Assembly (NCBI GenBank): GCA_030522415.1
Contig: CM060112.1
Location: forward strand, 2,787,001-2,851,000
Reading direction: 5' to 3'
DNA length: 64,000 nucleotides
Source: Channallabes apus
Taxonomy: Eukaryota > Chordata > Actinopteri > Siluriformes > Clariidae
Made by a program: the position numbers and the translations under genes. The notes under the pieces were generated by a model, which worked only from the letters and a program-made list of their open reading frames with translations, was not told the origin of the DNA and did not search any database. Within the stretch, counting starts at the first letter, position 1; every line of letters starts with the position of its first letter. Shown piece after piece: positions 31,910 through 43,175 of the stretch.

Positions 31910-32662
31910 GAAAAAATATCGTTATCGCGATAATGGCATGCGCGATAACCATATCGCAAAGAGTTGCGATAAAAATTTATGTGCCAAGCATGTGTGTGTC
32001 CAAATTTGACCAATCAGATGGGCCCTTACTATGTTTATACCCGCTTACTTCTGTCTTAATTCTTAATTCTGTCACAAACTAACCTGGGATGATCAGAAGA
32101 CTTAGTGATTAGCCGTTAGCCCTTTGTAGCGTGGACTCTCACAGAAGGGGAGCAAGGGAAAAACACACATTTAACCCGCGTCCTATAAACACACAATCTG
32201 AACCGACATGCGTGAACTCAGTGACTAAGCATGTGGTGGTTTGTTTACTCCTCTTATACTTCCTGGTTCCCGCATTACTTCCGGGTCCTAGTGCCGGTCG
32301 CGGAGCGAGTGTGTGCGTGTGTGTGTGACAAATAGTATTTTTTTAAATTAATTTTTGTTTAATAATATTTATTTTTATTTAAAAAAAAACAAAAAAAAAA
32401 CAGGCAAGCCAAAGAGAATATTTAGTTTAAAAGATGCTCTTGTTTTAAGACACTATTGATGAGTGTATGGTTACATGTAAATAAACAGTAATGTTTGAAA
32501 GTAATTCATATTGTGTTGGCAGGTTTATAGTAACAGCAAACCAGAAGTCAGAATATCTGCTGAGGGGTTTAAGTCATTCATGTGAAATAAGAAATATCAT
32601 TATCGCAATATTCAACAACAATATCACATATCGCATATTTTCCTAATATCATGCAGCCCTGA
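31910..32662. mobile_element. hAT-like non-autonomous element family 1, copy C
   Basis: Begins GAAAAAATATCGTTATCGCG, lacking the last ~18 bases of the left terminus (TAGGGCTGCACGATATATC), and ends ATATCATGCAGCCCTGA. The interior matches copies A and B but lacks about 250 bp near the right end (after AAGTCATTCATG). The missing left tip is where the LINE ends, so the LINE probably inserted into this element's terminus with a small deletion. Confidence 0.75.
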
Positions 32663-32800
32663 AGACTGAATCCTAACAATGCCCCAGCCACTTATATAAC
32701 ACTTACGATACTCTCACAAACACTGACGATATTCACAATCAAAACTAATGATACTCTCATAAACGCTAACAGCAATTTTATGAACACTTATAATACGAAT
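32663..32800. repeat. Degenerate 21-bp tandem array, right part
   Basis: Units such as CACTTACGATACTCTCACA, AACACTGACGATATTCACAA and AACTAATGATACTCTCATA continue the array of 22001-22262 on the other side of the inserted elements. Bases 32801-35354 are otherwise unique. They hold a CCTCGA-type hexamer run (33515-33560) and a 159-codon frame at 34248-34727 with no recognisable domain, which I do not call a gene. Confidence 0.7.
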
Positions 32801-33514
32801 GCATTCAGCCTCATCACCTATTGACTTTTTTAAGATGGACAAATAATAATAATCTCCCAGTTAGTTTTTTTCTTACAGCATCGTTTTTTTTAAAATATAG
32901 TATTTTGTTTGTTTTATTTTGATTTATTTTCTGTGCCGGCCGAGCTGGTGAAGAATACCGCTGAAAATATGATTCGTTTAAACTGAATTATCGAATGAGC
33001 ACAAATCATTTAATAGTGACATATAAAATGATTGTCTAATAATTATCTGTCTTCATTATTTCGTCTCCTTCAGTGAGTAAGAGTGCAGCGGGGTCACTCA
33101 GACATTCTGATTATTTCCACACATCCCATTTCTGCAGTTTCCCGCTCGCTAAACCTGCGTGTTGTTCTACACAGATGCTTCTTTTCAGAGGGTTGGTGGT
33201 CTGCATTTAGGAAGTAATGGTTGTTTGCGAGCACTTTTTATCGGTTGTGTGCCTTTGTTCAGTCTGCTGTTGGCAAGTCAATTAGTGCGTGTGTGATAAT
33301 CGTCTGTAAAAGGTTGGTGCATAAATGCTCTCTCAGGCGAACACGCGCGCACAGAAAAGACAGAACAAGATAAAACATTGTGACATTAATATGTGCAGGG
33401 TTGATTGGTGCTAATTTATCTCCCAACTTCTCCTCCATGATGATGACAACAGCGCTGAGCATTTTTTAAAATAAAGGTGCGGTCACCTGACGAACACAAT
33501 CCGCCTGCTGTTAT

Positions 33515-33560
33515 TACCTCGACCTCCTCGTCCTCCTCGACCTCCTCGACCTCCTCATCC
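33515..33560. repeat. CCTCGA/CCTCGT short tandem repeat
   Basis: About seven 6-9-bp units (CCTCGACCTCCTCGTCCTC). Strand-asymmetric pyrimidine-rich run. Confidence 0.8.
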
Positions 33561-35354
33561 CTGTGAAAGAGCGCTGAGGTCTTAATGGAGTTCGCAGCAT
33601 TATGGGGTTTAAAATCATCTCATTGTCCACATTATTCCACTGCCTGGACCCTGACTCACCCCTTCAGAATAAAAACAAGACACATGCGACACAGTTAGAA
33701 TGTAGTGACATTGTAAGGCCATGTTTAACGCTATGTGTTGCGGTCGGTCTGCTCAGTCTCCAGAAAAATGTACTTAATCTACTTTTTAGCCTTTAATGTC
33801 CTGCTCAACCGTTCGGTAGAGCATATTTTGATTGTTACTGATCTTACTGAGCACTGTGCTCTATTCTGGGAAACTACCCCTGGAGTAACACTGTGCTGGG
33901 AGGAGAACCGGCTGTAGCGGTCAGCACTATACGGTAGTGGTGCAATCGTATGCAGCTGGCCAGACAAGGCTTAAACCATAAAGGAACATCTCAACCGTTT
34001 GGAAGAGGTCTATACTGAGGTATTTTTAAGAATCAATAAAAGGAAAATTAACCGTGATTGTTGGTATTATCTCTCCAAGGTATTAAAAAACACAGATTTT
34101 GCTTCCTTAAAGAGGACGTTAAAGGGTTAAATTCCCAGAATTTTGATTTTCTCTTATCCTATAGTTCTATAATTAATACATTATTTCTAAAAAGAGTTCA
34201 TTTAAAAAAAATGTAACAGTTAATATAGTTTATGTGTTCTGTATTTAGTGTTGATGGAAGGAGTCTCCAGTGCCAGAAATTGCAACATTCCGCATGTAAA
34301 TTCCGCATGTGAGATTTCCAGACTGTGCTTGCAGCCGACACCCACTGGTAGCTTCTTATCAGAGACAGATGAAGGAAAGGGGGACGAGGACGAGGACGAG
34401 AGGGAGGCTGCCAATTTCTCAGCTGACTGTACACGTTTCAGGAGAGGGGAGCGAGGCGGGTCAGCATTCTTTGGACGAGCAATCTGGCGTACTTGTGGAG
34501 GAAAAGGCCGATCGATAGAGGAGCTCAGGAGCTCAGTGCATGGAGTGGAGAAGGGGAGTGCTGAGGGGAGGTGCTCTGGGGCGTTGGTGAGGGACTACAG
34601 TCCAGTGGTGACAGGGGAATGGTTCCAGCAGACTTGGGCGTGGCATGGGCGGTTTTGGCGCTGCAGCTTCGGGGGCGGGACATGCAGCGAAATTTTTGCA
34701 CTGTCCTCTGTTAAATCCCAGATTTAGCACCAATAAATTGCGTTGTTGAATGTAAATGCAGGAGGTTTTGTTGCACTTGTAAGAGTCATGGTTCGAACAG
34801 TCAACCGGCAGCCGAGCTGAAAAACCTCAGGGTTCTGTGGGAAAATGAAAGAGGCGTAAGTGGGAGGAAGAAAAAGCCGAGGAGTTGAGTGGGTTTTTGA
34901 CGCCAATGAAAGAGTCTGAAACTCTCCATTAGCATGCTGTTCTCTGCACAAGAACCTGGAGTGCTGGCGGTGGTGAGTGTGTGCATGTGTGTATGTGTGT
35001 GTCTGTGAGAAAGAGAGAGATAGGGTGTGTATGAGCAAGCTCTTGAGAGCTGTGTGTAGGCAGGAGGCAGACATTCAGACATCTCCGACTGAAAGAAGAG
35101 TCCAATGCTGATAGGAGAGGAAAAAAAAAAACGTTTTTCTTTAAAAAAAAAATCAAATAAAGTCATTTCATTGGTAGCCTTGTGTCTAAACCTGAAGTCA
35201 ACTTTTTCATTCAGAAAAGCTCTGATTTAGATGATTGTTGTGACGTCCTTCTACTGCCCTTCAGGTTGCTGTTACGAAAAAGGAACTGAAGTATTTTTTC
35301 CCATAACCTTTAAAACCTTTTTTTCCCCCTAGACCTACCGTACTATACATTCCT

Positions 35355-35535
35355 TATTTAGATTTACAGCATTCGGCAGACGTCCATATAGAGAGTGACT
35401 TACATTTTTGATCCTCATTATATATCTGAGTAGTTGAGGCTAAGGGCATTGATCAAGTGCCCAACAGGGGCAAATTGATGGTGTAGGGGTTTTTGTACCT
35501 GAGACCTTCCTCACTACTACCCATGTAGGGAACGT
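35355..35535 (-). repeat. V-SINE (DANA/Mermaid type), old copy
   Basis: Minus-strand relative of the copy at 3772. The plus strand shows the reversed tail (TTACAGCATTCGGCAGACG, AGTGACTTACATTTTT), the reversed core (GGGCATTGATCAAGTGCCC) and a decayed B box near 35498. It is more diverged than the first copy. Bases 35536-36190 are unique. Confidence 0.7.
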
Positions 35536-36194
35536 TCATCATTTCCAGACATCAGTCTAGACAGGTGTTTAAGTTGCTCACCCACTGTACACACAGATCA
35601 TTCACACAGTTCCAAGGTTGCCAGATATTTCTTGGGGAGAATCTGCCTTTAAACACAGACGAGAGACAATGAAAACAAATTAAAAGTGCAACAAATTAGT
35701 GCAATACTTCAGTATATGAGCGAGCGTTAGGTGAGGGCTGAAACAGACTTAATACGGTTAGTTTTTAATATACCAGTAATATTTCGCTGCAGGAATAATA
35801 GCCCTACTGGCTGGTTGTTTCCGGGATCGACACCAGCGAGGATCATCATTCACGGATTCATCACAACTCAACAGTGTTTTTCCTATCAGGAGACTGACTG
35901 TGCTGTTATTACACTTTCATGGAGGTGTTTGTTTTTCTTCTTCACAAATCCGAGGAGCAGAAGAAAGGGAAATCCTGTGCCTGTTGGAACGAGGGGATGA
36001 TTGGTGTTTTTACAGAAAATCCGATGTGTATGTTATGTTGCAGCTGTAAAGCGGTCTTGGGCCCGGTTTAAACACGATACAGTACGATGTATGGAATGAG
36101 GAGTTTGTGTAGTTGAAAAAATCTTTAAGAAATTTGATCTTATCCCATCATGAGAAAGCCTGAAGGCAGAAAACACACTGAAGAACCAACAGTT

Positions 36195-36441
36195 CTCAGA
36201 GAGAGAGAGAGAGAGAGAGAGACTGTTTTCCTGGGGAACCCTCGGGAAAATCTCAGTCCTCTCCAAGGAGGAGATAAGAGGAGCTGAAGACATTCCAGAC
36301 CATCCAGGAGCTTCGTTTCCAGCAAAGCATCATGGGAATCCCTAATTCATGTGCATCATTTAATCATTATGTTTCATCATCATCATCATCATCATCGATC
36401 ATCATCAATCACGGGTGATTTAATCCAGGTTAGAGCCTCAT

Positions 36442-36473
<32 letters not shown>

Positions 36474-36475
36474 CA
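36195..36475. repeat. Microsatellite cluster (GA)n, (CAT)n, (CA)n
   Basis: GA run at about 36197-36222, CAT run at about 36378-36405, CA run at about 36443-36470. The unique DNA between and after them (to 37000) contains no recognisable gene. Confidence 0.9.
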
Positions 36476-37001
36476 CGTACTGAGAGCACCTTTAGGTAGA
36501 CGTAAAGGAAGGTAGGTCCCTCTTGAGCGCTCATACACACCTTCACCCTGGAGTCCAGAGTGTTCTCACGACTCTGTCTTGTTTTTATTTTATTTTTTTA
36601 ACTCGGAAAGTTAATAAGACAAAAGCTAACAAAACAAACTAAAAAACGAGACGAAGATGTCACAGCTTTCCTGACAGACGTCTCCTTACAGAAAACTTAA
36701 TGAAGAAACACTTCTCAGTTCTCAGGGAAGCGTCCATCACGAACAAGCCGTCGCTATGGAAACAAGGAAGCACTGATGTAAACCTGCGCTGCTGTTAGGG
36801 GAAATTAATCAACACCTTCTGATCGATCAATCCGGGATTATACAGTGTGACGAGTGCTTTAAGGCCCTGTGATTAAGCAGCAGCAGTTAGCGCGGAGTTA
36901 ACAGACATTAGCATTAGCTCGTGCAGCCGCTGTAATGGCTGCAATAGTGAAAGTAAAACTCCAGCTAAAAAATCTGCTTGATTATGTGTGTGTTTTCTCC
37001 T

Positions 37002-37186
37002 TGTGTGTGTGTGTGTGTGTGTGTGTTGTTTAATCAATTAGATTAGATTAGCAGTGTAAAGGTAAACAGAGTGCAGCGTGTAGGTGTGTGTATGTGTGTG
37101 TGTGTGTGTGTGTAGTAACAATCACAAGCTCTTTAAGCTCTGATGAGGAACTGTTGTTCAGAATCACACACTGAGAAGTGGACCAA

Positions 37187-37266
<80 letters not shown>

Positions 37267-37275
37267 ACACACACA
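37002..37275. repeat. Microsatellite cluster (TG)n and (CA)n
   Basis: TG runs at about 37002-37026 and 37085-37113, and a long CA run at 37192-37275. The opposite orientations, about 80 bp apart, could fold back on each other. Confidence 0.93.
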
Positions 37276-37355
37276 GAGCACTGATATTCACATATTCACA
37301 GCCACCGTCTGTCCTTCAAGCTGCTGTGAGACGTGTGTGTTTTGCGGTGTTTCAC

Positions 37356-37497
37356 TACAGAAGTATTGGCACCCTGGATAAAAATGAGCACATTTATATA
37401 ATAAATATAAACCATGAAGTGATTCTACTTTTGCTCAGATTTTTTGCAAAATGGATAACCAGTTGATTCTATGTGGCAAAATTATTGGCACCCTTGA
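37356..37497. mobile_element. Tc1-like inverted-repeat fragment (TATTGGCACCC type)
   Basis: Contains AGTATTGGCACCCTGGATAA at one side and AAAATTATTGGCACCCTTGA at the other. These strings mark the outer and inner ends of the long inverted repeats of a fish Tc1 lineage. No transposase follows. A (TA)n run (37499-37520) comes next. Related strings (GGTGCCAATAGTTTTG) recur near 40614. Confidence 0.55.
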
Positions 37498-37530
37498 AAT
37501 ATATATATATATATATATATACTGTATATA

Positions 37531-38084
37531 CACTACCGTTCAAAAGTTTTAGAACACTTGCAAATTTCTTTGTTTTTGTTTAGTGATTTATTTTCTACAT
37601 TCTACAACAATACTGCGGATTTCAAAACTATAAAATAACACATATGGAATTAGGTAATTACGCAACAACAAGAAAAACAGCAGTTAGTTGTTATTGTAAG
37701 ACACAGAGGTCGGCCTTTCTGTAATAGTTCCTGCAAGAACAGTATTGTGTCAAGTGCATTTGCAAAATCCGTCCAGCACCATAATGAAACTGTCTCTCAT
37801 GAAGGCCGTCCCAGGAGGACGAGACCAAAACCTACCTCTGCTGCAGACGAGAAGTTCATTTAGAGTTATCAGCCTGAAAAATGACCAATTAACAGCAGCT
37901 CAGATTAGAGGCGTTATGAAGTCTTTACAGAGCAGAAGTAGCAGAAACATCTCAATATCAACTGTTCAAAGGAGATTCATGCAGTTTTTGGACGCCTTCA
38001 GCAAAACTTTACAATGTAGAAAGAAATAAACATCAGGAACCATCATGGAGTTAGAAAGTGTCCTAAAACTTTTGAACGGTAGTG
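37531..38084 (+). mobile_element. Tc1-like non-autonomous element with both ends
   Basis: Ends CACTACCGTTCAAAAGTTTT (37531) and AAAACTTTTGAACGGTAGTG (38084) are perfect inverted repeats over 20 bp. TA precedes the left end; the right flank reads TGTA. The interior holds the N-terminal third of a transposase: near 37840-37985, in shifted frames, FRVISLKNDQLTAAQIRGVM then LQSRSSRNISISTVQRRFMQ (helix-turn-helix part). The DD34E core is deleted, so this 554-bp copy depends on help from elsewhere. Confidence 0.85.
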
Positions 38085-38360
38085 TGTATATGTGTGTATA
38101 TATAGGGTCTATTATCACACAGTAACATGCATAAACTGTATTTTATTCTTTTATTCCAGAAATACTGATGATTACTTGAACCTACGCATGTGTCCATATT
38201 TGTTTCTATTAATTTTAGTACATTTTCATTATTTTTGGAGAAAACTGTACATGTAAATACATAATAAACCACAATATTCAAAAGATCTTTAATATTCCAG
38301 CATGTTATTATATCATTTTTTTCTTTTATTCTATCTTGTTTGCTAAAATGGTACTGATTT

Positions 38361-38530
38361 CATAAGTATTCACCCCCCTCTCAGCATGAAGCCCCTGGTG
38401 CAGGCGATTCCCATAAGACTATTAAAGTGTCACATGACCTCTGTGTAAATGCACCTGTTCCTGGAACAGCCCCAGAGTTTGTCCGAGAACTTAGCTAAGC
38501 ACACATCACTGTGAAGGGTAAGGAGTGATC
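38361..38530 (+). mobile_element. Tc1-like leader fragment
   Basis: AAGTATTCACCCCCCT at the left, then ATTAAAGTGTCACATGACCT, TAAATGCACCTGTTCCTGGA and ACAGCCCCAGAG, matching the untranslated leader of another fish Tc1 lineage. The transposase is absent. Bases 38531-39198 are unique, with nothing recognisable. Confidence 0.6.
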
Positions 38531-39198
38531 AAGTCCATGAGAAGGTGTCAGTCATCTGGTCAGAGGAGGAACCCTGAAGACCACATTCTGAAGTTCTGAT
38601 CCCATCAGGCCAATTAAACTGTAGATACTTTGAATATTTTGTTCATCTAAAAAAGATGCTTCTAGGAAAATCATTGTTGATATTGTTTTTTTCTTTGGTC
38701 TGAATATTGAGATGTTGAATGTTCTGAATGAACCTACAGTAGAGTGTGTGGGATTAATTATGCCAAGCACTATGACATCGGCACTGTCAGAGCATCAGCA
38801 TTATCACTAGCACTACCTGGGTGAGTTCAGGTAGATTTTGCTTTATAGCTCATACACACTTGCATGTATACATGTAAAACTCGATAAACATTTAGATGTC
38901 ATTGAGCTGAACAACGTTCGCTCCGATTTATACTGTCAACACCAAACCGGGCCAGAATGATCTCAAGACAAAAATATCTCTCAAACAGTTCAGCTGTGGC
39001 AATGCTTATGGCAAAAAGTTGATTTTAATTTCTTTAGTTATATACAGTATAATAATATAGTTATATCATTATATATTATGTCAATGTTATTGGTACTTTA
39101 CCTTTAAATGCATGTGCCCACTGTGCTGACTGTCTGATATGCCCAGGTGGCGATAGCTTGTGGGCTTGGCCCCGATCATTGGTGCGTTTGCAGCTGTA

Positions 39199-39766
39199 CA
39201 GGTAGTCCCTGACTTACGCACATTTGAGTAACGAATTTCTGCAGCGGTGAACTCACTTACGGTTCAGTATATTGTATGTTTGTGTGTGTGTGTGCATGTG
39301 TGTTTGCACGGGAGAGAAATGAGTCGGTTTCAATAAATCGGTCCAGGCGCACAATGATAAAAAATGTCTGTCCTGTAAAGCTGTCCTGATGGTGAATAAT
39401 TCTAATTTCAGAAAATCCTCAACAAAACAGAGTTCACAGTCCAATACAGTGGAAAACAGCTCAAACAGAGACAAAATGGCATCCGGGATTCCTTTCGCGA
39501 TAAAAGGCGCAGAGACAACATTTACCGTGAGATTAATTTACTCTGTGAGATTAATTTCCTAAGGTGCAATTATGGTTTTTGGCCACATGAGGGCAATGTG
39601 AGAAAAGGGGACAGATTTAGTCAAGTGGATTGGTACTGTATGCTTTACATTGTATATTGGTATCAAAGGCGTATAAGACTTACTTTGCCAGACTTACAGT
39701 ATGAACAAATCAGACTTATGAACATGCTCCGGGAACAGAACCCGTTTGTAAGTCAGGGACCACCTG
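39199..39766. mobile_element. Pogo/Tigger-like MITE
   Basis: Ends CAGGTAGTCCCTGACTTACG (39199) and TAAGTCAGGGACCACCTG (to 39766) are inverted repeats, preceded on the left by TA (39197-39198). The ACTTACG-type terminus resembles Tigger/pogo elements. The 568-bp interior carries a TG run (about 39280-39305) and no transposase I recognise. The right flank lacks a clear TA. Confidence 0.6.
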
Positions 39767-39778
39767 TTTTTTTATACT

Positions 39779-39875
39779 TCTGTTTACACCAATTTGTGGG
39801 AAAGGTGGCAATAATTTTGCTTCATTGATATAAAGTATTTATGTGAGTGTGAATTATGACTGTGATCATGTTTAG
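39779..39875. repeat. Homologous segment 1 of a pair flanking a polypurine tract
   Basis: Shares with 40584-40680 the ordered strings GTTTACAC, ATTTGT, AATTTTGCTTC/AGTTTTGCTTC, CAGTATTT/AAGTATTT and GTGATCATGT. Both look like right-end pieces of the Tc1 lineage seen at 37356. Confidence 0.55.
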
Positions 39876-39905
39876 TGTCTCTCCCTCTCTTTGTGTCTTT
39901 GTGTG

Positions 39906-40442
39906 CGAGAGAGAGAGAGGGAGAGAGAGAGAAATAGTTCACATGTAAGTGGGAGGGAGAAGAAAAGAAAAACAAAGAAGGAGACAAGTAATGAATGAAG
40001 GGGTAAAAGAAGAAAGGATGGAAGCAAGGATGGAAAAAAAGGTAGAAACGTATACGGAAAAGCAGGAAAAAATGGAAGTAACAGAGGATGGAGAAAAATA
40101 TAAAGTAAAAAAGGAAATAAGGAAAGAAAGATGAGAAAGAATAAATAAATAGGAAGGAGGCTAGGATGCAATGAAGAAAGGAAAGAAAGAAGAAGAGGGG
40201 AGAGAACTGTTAGGGATTGAGGAAATAAAAAATAAAGAAAGATTGAAGGGCAGGGAGGAAGAATAAACAGAATGAAGAAAAGGGAAAAAAGAAGATATGA
40301 AATGAAAACATACAGCTGGAAGCCAGATGGAGAAGCTTAGTGCAAATAAAGGAAGGGAAAAAAAAGAGAACAGAATAAAATGAAAGGAAAGGAGGAATAT
40401 AAAATGAACAAGAAGAATGGAAAGGAATGGAAAACAAGTGAC
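39906..40442. repeat. Long purine-biased tract (about 530 bp)
   Basis: The plus strand is mostly A and G (GAGAGAGAGAGAGGGAGAG, then GAAAAGAAAAACAAAGAAGG and similar), with scattered T and C. It reads like a degenerate GA/GGAA repeat. Hydrophobic Phe/Leu/Ser-rich frames on the minus strand are by-products. Such tracts can form triplexes (known property). Confidence 0.8.
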
Positions 40443-40583
40443 AGGGCAGGACAATCCCATCAAGTGCTATTTTTCTTCCCTTTTTCTTTTACTCATTCAC
40501 TTCTAGTAACTTTTTTTAGGGTAAAAGTAAATATTTTAGTTTGAACAACTTGAACTAGAACATGGGAAATTCATTGTATAAGT

Positions 40584-40680
40584 TTGTTTACACTCATTTG
40601 TATGAAGGGTGCCAATAGTTTTGCTTCTTAATTACTCAGTATTTAGAAATCAGTGTCACTTATGATCGTGATCATGTGTA
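40584..40680. repeat. Homologous segment 2 of a pair flanking a polypurine tract
   Basis: Partner of 39779-39875 in direct orientation, about 805 bp apart. It contains GGGTGCCAATAGTTTTGCTT, closer to the Tc1-type end than segment 1. Confidence 0.55.
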
Positions 40681-40711
40681 ATGATTTTTACTGTGTCAGT
40701 ATGATGGAATC

Positions 40712-40714
<3 letters not shown>

Positions 40715-40798
<84 letters not shown>

Positions 40799-40957
40799 CA
40801 GTTAAACCGACTGTCATCGACGTCGATATCTTCGTTAACAGCATCGGACCCGTCTCATCAATAAATATGGTGAGTGAAATGAATTTCCTTTTTCTTTACA
40901 GCTGTGGAATGTCCTGTGTGTGTGTGTGTGTGCGTGTGTGTGTATGTGTGTGTGTAT
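40715..40957. repeat. (TG)41 and a second TG run
   Basis: Uninterrupted TG from 40715 to 40797 and a shorter interrupted run at 40916-40957. Unique DNA between them and to 41436 holds nothing I recognise. Confidence 0.95.
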
Positions 40958-41436
40958 GTTTTTTGGGTCTGGAGTTGTTCTTGCAAGCTCTGAGGTCACA
41001 GCGTATCTTTGCTTATAACTGCTCTAATTGTCGTGTCTCGTTCGAACCCTGAGCCGAAGGAAAACGCTGGACAGTTTAATAGGAACAGGGAACTAAACCA
41101 GCGTGATTGTGGGTTTGAGGGTTGAAGGGCTCATGGGATCGAGAACAACACTGACCTGAACGTGACACGTGACCTCGGTGGTTTAGTGGTCAGAGGTCGA
41201 TCAAGATGAAATCATATGATCTACGTATGATTAGTGGTTAGTGACTCGTTAATTAAAGAGAATAACCGCAAGCCGTGTGTGATGTTGTTACTGTATATAA
41301 TAACACAAGGTCTCAGTCCGTGACCCTGGAGCAGCTCCTCAGCTTCATCACTCTCATCTCATCTTTTCATATGTTGTGGAGGTGGGAATGTTTGTGACGT
41401 TGCACAATATTCTCTAGAGCGCCATGATGTCACAGT

Positions 41437-41473
<37 letters not shown>

Positions 41474-41528
41474 TGTGTGCGTGTCTGTGTGTGTGTGTGT
41501 GCGTGTCTGTGTGTGTGTGTGTGTGTGG

Positions 41529-41595
<67 letters not shown>

Positions 41596-41690
41596 TGTGG
41601 CTGTGTGTGTGTGTGTGTGTGTGTGGGGCTGTGTGTGTGTGTGTGTGTGTGTGTGGTTGTGTGTGGCTGTGTGTGTGGCTGTGTGTAAGG
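41437..41690. repeat. Interrupted TG microsatellite with TGGCTG/TGTCTG/TGCGTG variants
   Basis: About 250 bp of TG broken by CTG, GCG and GGC. Segments such as TGTGTGTGTGGCTGTGTG recur, so blocks have been copied within it. Long Cys-Val frames are by-products. Confidence 0.93.
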
Positions 41691-41817
41691 TTCCTTTCAG
41701 AAAAAATGAGGTGGATCTTTTAAAGGGTCCTCGAGCAGTGTCTCTCAGCACAGGTTTTATTGAGGTGTGTTTCTGAAGCTTTGTTTTTCAAGAGCTCTTC
41801 ATGTGTGATTCTTGTGC

Positions 41818-42094
41818 CAAGGTGTGTCTCTCTAATTGTCTCTCCAGGTGTTTCTGCTGGTGTCTCTCTACATGTCTCTCCACGTGTCTCTCCAGGTGTC
41901 CCTCAAATTGTCTCTCCACATGTCTCTCCAGGTGTCTCTCTAGGTGTCTCTCCAGGTATCTCTCTAATTGTCTCTCCAGGTGTCTCTCCACATGTCTCTC
42001 CAGGTATCTCTCTAATTGTCTCTCCAGGCGTCTCTCCACATGTCTCTCCAGGTGTCTCTCTAGGTGTCTCTCCAGGTATCTCTCTAATTGTCTC
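41818..42094. repeat. 12-bp minisatellite TGTCTCTCCAGG, left part
   Basis: Over 20 units of TGTCTCTCCAGG with variants (CACA, TAGG, TAAT at the last four bases). A hAT element interrupts it at 42094; it resumes at 42994. Because 12 is a multiple of 3, both strands show four-residue peptide repeats (CLSR, ERHL) that are not genes. Confidence 0.95.
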
Positions 42095-42835
42095 TAGGGT
42101 TGTTCCGATTCCGATACTGGTATAGGAAATGCTGCCGATACCACAAAAAAATCTGGCATCGGAATCGGCGAGTATTTGAGTCCACGTACCGATCCGATAC
42201 CATTTTCCTAAACATAGCCTATTTATGCCCGCTAGCTTAGCTTACTTACAGAGTGTCACGGCGTGCGCCTGTGATGGGCGTGCGCCCAAATTGATATCGC
42301 TCGTCACTCACTAGTTAGGCGGCCTCCCCCCCCTTTAGGTATGTGAAGTAGCAGGGCCACAGAATCAGGCAACGGCCCATGAGCTATCGCCGCTATAAAA
42401 CACAGCGGGGAGTGTAGCTCGGGGTCTGACTGTTGGGAAGCTGGACTTTGCGACGCGGTGGATTTTATGAGAGACGGTGGCACAAGAGCGGGGCGATGTG
42501 ATGCGCCCCAGAGCCTTTAAAAAGGGGGGGCGCCTTTGATCTCCGCGAGAGGAGCGCGTGAACTCCCGCGGCACCTTCACTTCTGCGTAGAGCCCGCCTT
42601 CGCATCCCTGCCGCCGAAGTGGAAAAGACCGCATAGAGCCTTTAACCCTTTCCTTCCCCATTTTTCTAAATAAATGACCCTTTTTCCTGTAAGACCTCGC
42701 CTCGTGTCCGTGTTTCATGGTGTCGCCCGTGCACTTAGGGTCGAACCCATTACACAGGGCTAGTAGTATTTTACTTAAAAAAGAAATTTTATATATATTT
42801 ATTTATTATGTATGTATATATTATGTATGTATGTG

Positions 42836-42867
<32 letters not shown>

Positions 42868-42993
42868 CATACACACACACACAGTACAGATACACACCCA
42901 GGTATCGGATCGGTACTCGGTATCGGCCGATACCCTGAGCCCAAGTATCGGAATCGGTATCGGGAGGGAAAAAATGGTATCCGAACATCTCTA
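42095..42993. mobile_element. hAT-type non-autonomous element with perfect 8-bp target duplication
   Basis: Ends TAGGGTTGTTCCGATTCCGA (42095) and, reversed, TAGAGATGTTCGGATACCAT (42993). ATTGTCTC stands on both sides (42087-42094 and 42994-43001), the 8-bp duplication typical of hAT elements. Subterminal regions are rich in GGTATCGG/CCGATACC. No transposase. The middle is occupied by a solo LTR (42254-42754), followed by a TA/TATG-rich stretch (42790-42890). Confidence 0.85.
42254..42754 (+). repeat. Solo LTR inside the hAT element
   Basis: Starts TGTCACGGCGTGCGCC and ends ACCCATTACA (TG...CA), flanked by CAGAG on the left and CAGGG on the right, a 5-bp target duplication with one change. 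It contains CGCTATAAAACACAG (TATA box, about 42391) and AATAAA (about 42668), so promoter and polyadenylation signals are on the plus strand. GC-rich, unlike its surroundings. No coding part remains, which fits loss of the interior by recombination between two LTRs. The start TGTCACG is shared with the gypsy LTR at 30781, so a gypsy-type origin is likely. Confidence 0.65.
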
Positions 42994-43058
42994 ATTGTCT
43001 CTCCAGGTGTCTCTCCACATGTCTCTCCAGGTGTCTCTCTAGGTGTCTCTACACGTGT
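42994..43058. repeat. 12-bp minisatellite TGTCTCTCCAGG, right part
   Basis: Five or so units after the hAT element (GTCTCTCCAGG, GTCTCTCCACAT, GTCTCTCTAGG), then a transition into the ~20-bp array. Confidence 0.9.
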
Positions 43059-43124
43059 CTCTGTGTTTTAAGATAAATATTGCACATGTGTTTCTCAAGG
43101 CATATTTTTTGAGTTGTGTTTCTC

Positions 43125-43175
<51 letters not shown>

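Noticed and set aside
34248..34727. 159-codon plus-strand frame as a host gene
   Set aside because: No recognisable domain, low-complexity acidic run and several frames open in the same GC-richer stretch; no splice or conservation evidence.
39868..40463. Phe/Leu-rich membrane-protein-like frames on the minus strand
   Set aside because: Complement of a polypurine tract; hydrophobic residues follow from pyrimidine-rich codons.
41424..42097. Long Cys/Val and Arg/Glu/His repeat frames
   Set aside because: By-products of TG dinucleotide repeats and a 12-bp minisatellite whose period is a multiple of three.
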